Shown here one piece after another: positions 55,089 to 64,000 of a stretch of 64,000 bases of DNA; the stretch's first letter is position 1, and every line of letters starts with the position of its first letter. A model generated the notes under the pieces. That model saw only the letters and a list, made by a program, of their open reading frames with translations, was not told the origin of the DNA and did no database searches. The stretch is from Polytrichum commune (Eukaryota; Streptophyta; Polytrichopsida; Polytrichales; Polytrichaceae). The translations under genes were made by a program, and so were the position numbers. Location: the NCBI GenBank assembly GCA_950295325.1, contig OX485807.1, positions 16,953,001-17,017,000 of the forward strand, in the 5' to 3' direction.

Positions 55089-56409
55089 CAGTGTATATGT
55101 TTGACAAAGTTTTTGCAAGTTTTCCTCTTTTGACAAGCAAAAACTTGCACACAAAAAAAATGCACGTCATTTGACACGCACAATCGAGAAATTGACACGT
55201 ACTGTGACTTGTGAAGAAAAAAACCACACGTCAATTGTCACACTAGAAATTGAAATGACACGTATTACTTGAGTACTATAAAGTGCAGCTCAAGTATCCG
55301 GAAAACATAACCCGTAACAGTAGGAGAACTTCCTACACTCACTCACATACTTAAGTTCAACTTTGCTCTTGCAATTTCCTTTGTAACCGGGAGCTAAGAC
55401 GGTGATCGGAGAGCGAGACTAACTAGGAACATGGCAAGGCAAATGTTTGTATCACCATGGTGCTTGCACATCCTCCACTCCATATGAGTTTTTTCTTGCT
55501 TCCAACCAATGTGAGTTTTTATTGCTTTCAACCAAAGTTGTTTTGAGCAATTCCCTTTGAATCGCAAAGCTCCCTTGTTAAAAGCATCTGAATCCCTTTG
55601 AGCTGGAGAGGCTTCTTATTGCAAAAATGACGCAGAAGTGGCACGAAGTTCAGTGCATGCTTTCGGTTAGGATTGATTGTAGCGCACTTTGTTCCAGAGT
55701 GAATTGTTTTGTTGGGATAATTAACCTGTGATTATGAAGTTGTGATTGTGTGGTTGCTTTCCACTTCCCCTGCCTCTTTGGAAACACTTGGAACCAATTA
55801 ATTCCCAACAATAATCAATATTCCTTCTTGTAACAACCTTTTGTTGGCCAACGCACTAGAAGTGTTTCTATATTTCACAATTCCAGTTCAGAGACCTAGA
55901 TCAAACCCCACCAATTGAACAACTTTTTTTTTTTTCTTTACCACTAAAGGATATAGTATGCTTCAAGAGGATATCGGTTGATATTGATTGTTCAACAAAT
56001 AGGTAGATAGATAAATAGATACATTCAACTAGAATCAAGCAAAGGGAGGAGCATACGTAATTGTGAGCCTCAGAGCCTCCATATTGAAGTGCAAGAGAGT
56101 CACCCATGCTGATCACCTTTGAGAGTTTCTATCCGTTGCTTTTGGATGCAATGGATTGGGCTACCATCTTCAACATTTGGAGAAACATGCGAGACCAAAG
56201 GATACTTACGCTCGATTGATAGTTTTTTTTTTTGTTACAAATCAAGTTTGTTTTTTATTATTCAAAATATTGTGTAAGCCAAAAATTGAGATGACATTTT
56301 GGAATAAAATGTAGATGTCAATTGACATTCATTTCTGTTTTTGAAAACGTCACGTGACACTTTGGATTTGAGGTTGGACGTCACATGAAATTTGTCAAAC
56401 ATACACATT
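55089..56409. mobile_element. Mutator-like non-autonomous element (1321 bp), 9-bp target duplication
   Basis: GTTCCCATC at 55080-55088 is repeated at 56410-56418. Just inside, TGTATATGTTTGACAAA (left) and the reverse complement of TTTGTCAAACATACACA (right) match in 16 of 17 positions. Subterminal CACGTCA and TTGACACG words recur at both ends. A 9-bp duplication is the Mutator-superfamily norm. The short inverted repeat is atypical but known in non-TIR MULEs. No transposase is present inside. MULE-like transposase relics occur elsewhere in this window. Confidence 0.75.
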
Positions 56410-56828
56410 GTTCCCATCAACCGGATCAAACTCAAAGACACCCCTCTCTACATCAAATGACATAGTCCACAAATAGTTTATTGATCAATGGATTGACGGG
56501 AAATGCCTCAAGCAATGCAGGTACCGTTCATTCTCACTTGACGATCATTTGCTCCTACATACGATCAACGGTAAGGTGTGATGGAATGATGCCTAGTTGA
56601 CACCCCTGTAGTGGTCTTGAAGCACGTACTTCACTATGTACAAAATCCTCACCTCCACAAAGATCGGTCTTCATCTACGTGAGACAAAACATATATTCAG
56701 TTGTTCCAACAAATTGTCACTTCTATTGCGAATAAGAAATGTGGGGCTTAACATGGAACTATAGACATTTATAGAAACGTTGAGATCAAATACAAAAAAT
56801 CTTTGACATCTATTAAAAATCCGCCGAG

Positions 56829-57235
56829 GTCAAATATGAAAACGTGGTGACAACTACAATGAATACACCAAAAACTGAAGCATTTCCAAATATCGACAAG
56901 CAACAAATTCTTGTCCCAAAACACAACAAAACAATACCAAACACCGAAACCTAACTTCTAGAAACAAACAAGGGTTGTCATTACTGACGAGAAATTTCAA
57001 AGCTTCACAATTATTGCCAAGACCTTGCCCCGGATGAAAAGCCTTCAAAGTCTATGAAATCACTGAGGTCAAATACAAAATTGTGATGAAAACTAATGTG
57101 ACTACACCAAAACCTGATGCATTGCAAATGCAGCAACCCCTTGCCCTAAAACATTCCAAAACATAACAAAAAACTTGAAACCTCACCTCTAGAGACAAGC
57201 AAAGACTGTGATTTGTGAAGGCAACGCCCTACATA
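56829..57235. repeat. Diverged tandem duplication (~235-bp period)
   Basis: GAGGTCAAATA(T/C), GTGACAACTA/GTGATGAAAACTA, CACCAAAA(A)CTGA, CAACAAATTCTTG/CAACCCCTTG, CCGAAACCTAACTTCTAGA/TGAAACCTCACCTCTAGA appear in the same order twice, the second set about 235 bp to the right. It is old, judging by the divergence. Confidence 0.6.
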
Positions 57236-57924
57236 GGTCCATCGTGTTGTTCGAATCAGTCGATGAATGTGCCACAATTGAATAATGCCATTATGCAAGT
57301 TGGCCAAGGTCACCAATTCGCCCAATTACTCTTCGTCCTGAACTTGGTCAATATTGTGCCATCGACATGGTCGAACGTGCCTAAACCCTAAACAACCGTT
57401 GAAGAGCGCCAGCACATTCCTTCCCTAAAAAAATCCCATGACATTTCCCTACATATTAACGCGCTTGATTCAAATTTGGACAAAAACTACACACTTCTTC
57501 ATCCAAGTAATCAAACCCATAATTGTTCTACTGATCTTACTACACACTTTTAGGGGAGTCCTATGTCTATGACCTTATTTTTTCCTACTAATTACTAAAA
57601 GGAGGAATTATCCACCACCCTATTTTACATATAGCCATGTAGGGGGACATATTTCCAATGGTATAGTAGATCTAACGAAATTATAAATTTTACCCTAAAC
57701 GAATTAAATTGACCTTATTTTTTTATCTCACGTGGTTTTCTAAAATTCCCATAGTCACCTCCCCAAGATTTCAATATTTTTCAAGTTCATCAATTGAAAC
57801 ATCCAAAGCATGTCAAACCCCGCTTTGCCACTCCACATCTTCATGTAAATTATTTTCAACTTGCGACCACCAATTCCATCTTTATGACAACATCCTTGCA
57901 CATGTTTGAATTGTCTTGTCCAAC
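57236..57924. other. No recognisable gene
   Basis: AT-rich spacer ending in the CCAAC target duplication (57920-57924). Confidence 0.4.
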
Positions 57925-59638
57925 TGTGAGGCCAAAACCACCCCCCTTAGGCGTCCTAGTCCGGGTGATGGTGTTGAGAATCACATGTATTGTTCGTATC
58001 AAAAGAATGATCTCTTTGCATTCCGAGGCATACATGTCATTTTGAATCACTTTGTTTATTAGTAGTGACCTCTTGGCTTGTGACCGAATTGGCCTTCTCA
58101 AGAGTCCAACCGGCAGCCTTGGCAACACAAGCTCTCAAGGATATTCTCCTTGCGCCTTTGATTATCCTCTCCTTCACCTTGCCAATGCTAGAGTCCTCCT
58201 CCCTCTCCATTGTTATATAAGTGATTGATTTTTTTTACCAACAAGGATGTAAGTGTTGAAAAACACTCCCTCAATGGTTAACCTCAAATATAGTTGCTTG
58301 TAAAAACCCCACACCCTCCTAGCTATCTAACCACACAACTCACACATTGACTAATTTCATTAAGTCCTCTCCCTAAGTCCTAATTCTAAGTCACTAGGAT
58401 AATGGCACTAAGGTTTGGCCAAGTAAGCTTGTATGCTGCCCAACCGGTAAGCTCGTCTGCTGGCCCAACCGTAAGCTTATATGCTGCCCAACCGGTAAGC
58501 TTGTATGTTGCCCAACCGGTAAGCTCTTCTGCTGGCCCAACCGGTAAGCTCGTCTGCTGGCCCAACCGTAAGCTTATATGCTGCCCAACCGGTAAGCTTG
58601 TATGTTGCCCAACCGGTAAGCTCTTCTGCTGGCCCAACCGTAAGCTTATATGCTGCCCAACCGGTTAAGCTCTTCTGCTGGCCCAACCGGTAAGCTTGTA
58701 TGCTGCCCAACCGGTAAGCTCTTCTGCTGGCCCAACCGTAAGCTTATATGCTGCCCATCCGTAAGCTCGTCTGCTGGTCCAACCGTAAGCTAGTCTGCTG
58801 GCCCAACCATAAGCTTATATGATGCCCAGCCGTAAGCTCAGTCTGATGGGCAGAGACTAGTATATTTGCACTAAGGTTTGGCCAAGCTCCTTAATGGCCC
58901 TAAATTAACACACAAATTAGGAGGCTACATAAGGGATTTCAAACTACAAACTAATTTGGTGACTCTACCTTCTAATCAAATACTTTTCTACTTGGTCTCT
59001 ATGATTTGGAATAAGTAACTAAACTAACTCCCTAACATCACTAAGGCTAACTAATCCACACATGCGGCCTTCAAGCTATAAGAGCTTACTCCCATGGGGT
59101 GAATTGAGAGAGAGAGCTTAACTAACTAACTTCACTAGAAAACTAACAATCCACACACGTGGCTCAAGCTCTTAGGAGCTTGCTCCCTTGAGAGCGCTTG
59201 ATGGAGAGAGAGGAAAATGAGAGAGAAAACACCTTAAGTAGCAAAGAGGGAGAGAGGGGGAGAGGGAGAGAAAAGTGAGGATAGGGTGAGAGGATTAGCA
59301 CCTCCAATCACAATCCCTTAACCTTCACCTTCAAAGTAGGGACTAATCCCCTTCCACCAAGCTTCCTTCTTCCTAAACTAACAAGATGGATCCAAAAGTG
59401 GGCATTTAACCCGCGGAGCTCACCTTGCCTCACCTTACCCCTTACTCACATAATCAAGGCATTCTCCTATTGAACTCAACCCTTGAAATAACCACCCAAC
59501 ACATTCTAATGCCTAAACTTAAATCCACACCACACTTCACTCTTTTTATGTTTTGTGAATAATCATAACACCTCAAAGTCAAACTAAAATTGGTTTCGAA
59601 GAGTTAATCACCACATGTGGGCACCATTTTGGGCTCAC
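57925..59638 (-). mobile_element. Solo LTR (1714 bp) related to the young gypsy element
   Basis: Begins TGTGAGGCCAAAACC...GGCGTCCTAGTCCGGGTGA, the reverse complement of an LTR 3' end, and ends GTGGGCACCATTTTGGGCTCACA. Flanked by CCAAC at 57920-57924 and 59639-59643, so it is a clean solo LTR in minus orientation with no internal region. Divergence from the 2244-bp LTR is large outside the ends, so it is a sister subfamily. It includes a minisatellite (58426-58840). Confidence 0.92.
58426..58840. repeat. ~24-bp minisatellite in the solo LTR, ~17 units
   Basis: Alternating GTAAGCTCGTCTGCTGGCCC and GTAAGCTTATATGCTGCCC units, each followed by AACCG. Long frames on both strands (VGQHTSLPVGQ and similar) arise from the repeat and are not genes. 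Confidence 0.95.
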
Positions 59639-59643
59639 ACCAA

Positions 59644-61181
59644 CACTATAATCTTCCTTGTCACCACCTTGTGCACTAGAACATCAATCAATGTGTGGTC
59701 ATAATCACACTCCTCATCCTCCTCCATACTTCCAAACAAATGAGCCTCAATAAGTGACTTTAGCATACGAGTACAAATGTTATATGTATGCTAGAGGTGC
59801 TCCATACATGTACATGACTAAGAGTTATAAGTTGTGTAGCATATGTATACGTAGTATGGAAAGTTCCAATTAATACCCCTTTGGTGCACTCACGTATACT
59901 CATACGTGTTATGAAAGGTGCACCCCCTTGGGATATGGCAAGTGGTAAACTTCCCCCTCCCCCATGGTCAATTTGGAATAAATTAGATGGAATGATGGAA
60001 CCAAATATATTGTGTAGTTTATTATTTGCACCTAAATTTTTTAATTTTAGAGATGATATGTGATGTATAAAATATGCCATATTGGATTATAACTAATAGA
60101 ATGTGCTCTATAATATATCCAATTTAGATGTTTTAGATATAATATATTGTGTGCGATAAATTATCTTCATGTTGATAATGGAGCATTTGTGTGTTTTTGT
60201 GCCATTGAAATCTAAGTTAATAATATCTAGAAGTTCTAGTTGCCAATACAAAAGCAAGTGCCATTTGGAACCCAATATTTCCTAGTGCCATTCATTGAGA
60301 ACTTAGTCTTAGTTTTGGCATTCAATTGTTGCAGACATTGAAAAAAAAAAAAAACTTTGCATTCCACTTTCCTAATTCACTTCAATTGTTGTAATAAAGT
60401 AAGGGGCTAAACAAGTACCCCCTTTATGATTTATAGTAATTATATGGACCCTTAAAAACACCATGAATTAGATAATCATGTAATTGAATGGTCCAAGCCA
60501 CCAAAATACCCCCTACAATAATACCCCATGGTTGCAAATGATATACATCCCTCCCCAAGGAATCACCCCCCCCCCCCTCTCCCCCACTGGATTGACAATC
60601 CCCCTCCCCAACTAGGTTTTGGAATTGCTTTTGTGATTTCCCAAATACCCTTTAGCTTATGTACATGTGTTTTTTTCAATTACTTTTATTATTCAAACCC
60701 CTGTATTTGATTAGTTTTTCATTTGGCAAGGATCGAAAAACAAACATCATAAAAAAAAATGCATTATGTCTTCAATTTCTATTAACTACTTCACACTCAA
60801 TGATGAACATAATAGGGAGGACCTATGTAATCAATTAAGAAGTCAACAAGGGCCATGCACTTTTGATAACCATGACTAAATCAAGGGTGGTTTGAGGTTA
60901 ATCCGTTTCTTGTTGATACTTCATTGTAGATTTGCTAATGCAACACAAAGTTTTGCTATGCAAATATGGTCAGTAGAAGTTGGAAAACATGGCAAACACA
61001 CCAAATAACACTCACATACCTTATTGTTGAATTGTCAAGCTCTAGAAACTCAAGCATGATCTTATCCCTAAAATATCATCAAGTGGGCATCCCACTATAA
61101 CTTGACCACTATGTATTTGGATACACTGAACATTGCTCATAATTCTCTCTTTGTTCTTTTTTATTTGTGATCAACAATGCA
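59644..61181. other. No recognisable gene; C12 run
   Basis: AT-rich. A C12 run lies at 60566-60577 within a C-rich patch (60545-60612). A run of about 14 A lies near 60340. No gene is seen. Confidence 0.4.
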
Positions 61182-61231
61182 AAGAGACTCAGATTCAAAT
61201 TAAGCTCCCAACATCCCACAATCCTATTCTC
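61182..61231 (+). repeat. Fragment of a dispersed repeat (partner at 38352)
   Basis: GAGACTCAGATTCAAATTAA and CTCCCAACATCCCACA correspond to the fragment at 38352-38390. Similarity fades on the right. Confidence 0.6.
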
Positions 61232-61494
61232 AAATAACTCTTCAGGATCCCCGGCCCCACAAAGTAGGGCAGGTTCCCTGAGTATTATTATACATTCATT
61301 ACGTGACCTCCAAATATACTTTGGAATGTCTTTGAAAGCTTAAGAATTCTTCTTGATACTCCAATTTTTATCTCCAACTTTGAAATTGAATGTTGGTATA
61401 AAGCAGAACAAAGCAATCATTGTAAAATTGGTGTGAATACAATGAGAAATAGGTGATAAATTCAACCATGACCATCATTGAGAAATCCTCCCTT

Positions 61495-61935
61495 TTTTTC
61501 TAACAAGTTCAATGGCCAAAGCTTCCACCCACGTGAATGGCTAGCTCCCAATACCTTGGACCTCCAAGCTCATAGGTGGGTGGCCAATCCTTCTACACAT
61601 GCTTTCGGGACTCTCCCCTCTGTCAGTAGCCAATGATAAGATGTGGACTTCCATCCATGGAAGTCTAATCATTAGTTGATCATCATGTTGCTGGAGCAAC
61701 ACTTTAACAACCTGAACCATACTAGGCAACTATGCCCCCACATTGGGCCAACACCCGTGGAGGCCGTGCCATTCAGCCTTGGGTGGGTTTGGTCGACCAC
61801 GTTGCCTCACCCATATAAGCCTCTAGGATTTTGGGTAAGGGCCCCTACCCTACTGTCAAGAAACCCTTTGTCTCTCTCCTAAGAGTTGGGGCCAACTAGA
61901 CATTTTCCCTTAGCCGTTGGGGTTGGAAGCCCCCA
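61495..61935 (+). repeat. Relative of the 885-bp LTR
   Basis: Shares in order GGCTAGCTCC, CTTTCGGGACTC, ATGTGGACTTCCAT-CATGGAAGTC, TAGGCAACTATG, CACATTGGGCCA, GGCCGTGCC, CTCACCCATATAAGCCTCTA, GGGCCCCTACCC and GAGTTGGGGCCAA with 23.6-24.0 kb. CCCATATAAGCCTC holds a likely TATA box, and a pyrimidine-rich start region follows it. It diverges after AAGCCCCCAG. Neither terminus is preserved clearly. Confidence 0.75.
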
Positions 61936-64000
61936 GCAACTTCAGACCTCCATAACTTTGACATGTGATCCCTGCCTTTATCAAGCAACCACTTCATCGA
62001 CATCTACTCTTTGCGTAGATGCCAATAGATTCCTTAGTTTCCCCAATTTGGCAAGTCTTGAGGAAATTATGGATGTTCTTACTCGGCAGTCCTAGGTCAT
62101 TGCTGTCCCAAGGCGCTGTCCCTAGGCATAGCCTCACTCAAATTGCCATATCTCCTAGCTCACACCTCTGATTAAGGTGTTCTTGAGCATTCTAGAATCC
62201 ATACGCCATAAGCTACTCATAAGGTTATGGCTCCCACCCACCCACTGAGACTCGGAGTCACAAGGGTAAGGCATTTTCAATGCCTGTGGCCCTCACCTAC
62301 ACTAGGATCACTTTGGCCCTCTCACTAATGACGCCACAGTCCCGGGTGTCACTCCGGGGTCCCCCTTGTGCCCATGGTTTTTCGGGCACTCCTCATGGAG
62401 AGGTGCGCAACATGGCCTCTTTACACTATGAATCACGAAGTCATCCTAGGGCATTGTAAGAGTGTTGATTGGCTATTGAACCCATCCCGGGACCACTTCG
62501 GTTTACACCAAGGAAAAAATGGCAAAGTGACCATGAAGGTCGAGGTCCCCAAAAGACATATTTTAAGGCCTAATTAATACACTGACATGGTCCAATGGGT
62601 TTTGTGGTGAGGGAGGCAAGAGAGGTGGTATGGTAGGAAAAGGCAAGGGCCATTGGTAGAGAAATGCCGTTATAATAATTTTTTAATAATTTTTTTTGGG
62701 GGCCTTCATATACAAATTTTCCCACTAGGTAAGGCTCACAAGGCACACTTTTCAACATCTATATGATATAATGAATCTTGAGAAGCAAGTCCGCCCTCCA
62801 TGTGCCTAGATCATATCATAACCAATGAGACATGCCATTTCTTTCATGCTCTACCCCTTAAACTTGCACCCACATGTTTCATCAAACAATGTGGGACATC
62901 TAGAACTCAAGAATTTGAGTACACATGGTGAAGCAGGTTGCAAATAATGCTCAATGTAGAACACAAGATACATGTCACATGTAAATTACATGTCACATGT
63001 ACAAATTAAATTGCACATTTTTTTTGTAAAAAATGTTGTGAGAAGATTTGTAAGCCACATCTTCGATACATTTAACAAGAAGTGAAGACAAGTAAAGCCC
63101 AAGAGAAGACAAGAGAATGACCAAACTTGAATTTTTTTCAAAAATGCCCTTTTTGGGCATATATTTAAAAAAATTCAGCACATTCACTTTTTGGTGTATG
63201 GTCATTCTTCTTGGTCCACATTCGGTTTACCCAAGGCTTTCAAAATTGATACTTTAAAAAGGTCGGACCATAACAATTGGATCATGAACTCGGACCATTG
63301 AAAAAGGCTCTCTTCCATGGTCCGACTTTGTGGTCCATAATGTAATCCGACACTCAATACCATAAATGGTGCAACATATTTGGAAGTATTAAAATTTTAA
63401 ATTCAAAAGTCTTTTATCACGGTCCATTATATGTTGTATTGATTGGAGGAGTGCAATAGATAGAATGGACATTGAAATTATCGTCAGGTTGGCAAAAATG
63501 GGTTAAAATATGCACATAAAGAATGTTAGAAACAACCCAATATAGGCTGGTTGGGCATTTAAAGTTCAAGGTCCACTCTCACACACTCTCTCACAATATT
63601 CCTCGCATTGACTTTAGCATCATTTTGTATCATTGAGTCAAAACATTGGATCATTAACCTAAATATTGAATGCCAAGCCTCAAGGCATTTTGTTGGTCAA
63701 CTTGAATTCCACCTTGAAGATGTTTGATTGTTCATGAGCTCATGTTTAAACCAATAAAGTGAGAATCTTGATGTCTTGTGATTGTTATGTAAAAAACAAA
63801 TAATGTTGAAAGCATTCCAAGAATTGTGTGTGAGCATATTGCACTTTATGGATATGGAATCTCTCGGGGGGGGGGGGGGGGTAGTCATTGGTTGGAGTAG
63901 CAATATACGTGCGAACAAATGATAGGGTATTTTAAAAACATTGGGGCAAAAAATTATAAATGGACTTAAGAGTAATATAGGGTATCAAAAATGGCACTGG
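61936..64000. other. No recognisable gene; G16 run near the right edge
   Basis: The first 600 bases are GC-richer and may be more of the neighbouring LTR element. A frame at 62368-62577 has no motif. The rest is AT-rich, with ACATGTCACATGT repeats near 62965-63000 and a G16 run at 63866-63881. Confidence 0.4.

Noticed and set aside
58386-58710. Repetitive frames on both strands (VGQHTSLPVGQ type)
   Set aside because: Produced by the 24-bp minisatellite in the solo LTR.
62368-62577. Frame MPMVFRALLMERCATWPLYT...
   Set aside because: No motif recognised. It may be a fragment of the neighbouring LTR element but nothing shows it.

Overview
This looks like nuclear DNA of a land plant. The evidence is an AP2/ERF transcription-factor reading frame, GT-AG introns, plant-style LTR retrotransposons, a Tourist/Harbinger-like MITE and Mutator-like remnants. 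Several families (a MULE-like transposase with a SWIM finger, a Ty3/gypsy polymerase of unusual type) made me think of a seed-free plant such as a lycophyte, fern or bryophyte, but that is an impression and not a demonstration. The window is repeat-dominated. Only one ordinary host gene is clear.

Layout. 1-2.5 kb: weakly coding DNA with a short direct duplication. 2.5-8.5 kb: a 25-copy satellite of about 234 bp with higher-order structure. It stops exactly at the first exon of a four-exon gene (8479-9969) whose product has the fold of a beta-class DNA N4/N6-methyltransferase but lacks the catalytic DPPY. 10.3-10.5 kb: a duplicated block carrying long perfect palindromes. 10.8-23.5 kb: a MULE/SWIM transposase pseudogene split by a complete, very young Ty3/gypsy element (11734-23432, 2244-bp LTRs, CTCAG target duplication, one frameshift in integrase). 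23.5-28.7 kb: a second gypsy element in the same pseudogene, with 5' LTR, gag-protease and reverse transcriptase, but cut off in RNase H. 28.7-36.2 kb: two inverted copies of an unknown repeat flanking a 953-bp terminal-inverted-repeat element, an aldo-keto reductase exon relic and a 3-kb LTR-like block with a tRNA-derived SINE-like insert. 40.3-41.4 kb: the AP2/ERF gene (minus strand). 42.2-42.7 kb: a Tourist/Harbinger-like MITE with TTA duplications. 43.8-44.4 kb: a 154-bp tandem repeat. 44.5-46.1 kb: a second, decayed copy of the methyltransferase-like gene (minus strand). 47 kb: a roughly 55-bp minisatellite. 48.4-49.4 kb: a second MULE/SWIM pseudogene that preserves the empty site of the young retrotransposon. 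55.1-56.4 kb: a Mutator-like non-autonomous element with a 9-bp duplication. 57.9-59.6 kb: a solo LTR related to the young element with a CCAAC duplication. 61.5-61.9 kb: a relative of the LTR of the second gypsy element.

How the parts relate. Most of the window is a nest of transposons, and paralogous copies inside the window allow the order of insertion to be read. The part I find most notable is the methyltransferase-like family. Two diverged copies share the same exon structure, the same altered motif IV and an identical PWRGPREK block, and one copy is still open across three introns with a satellite array filling what appears to be its upstream intron. All splice sites and domain assignments were made by eye from the sequence.
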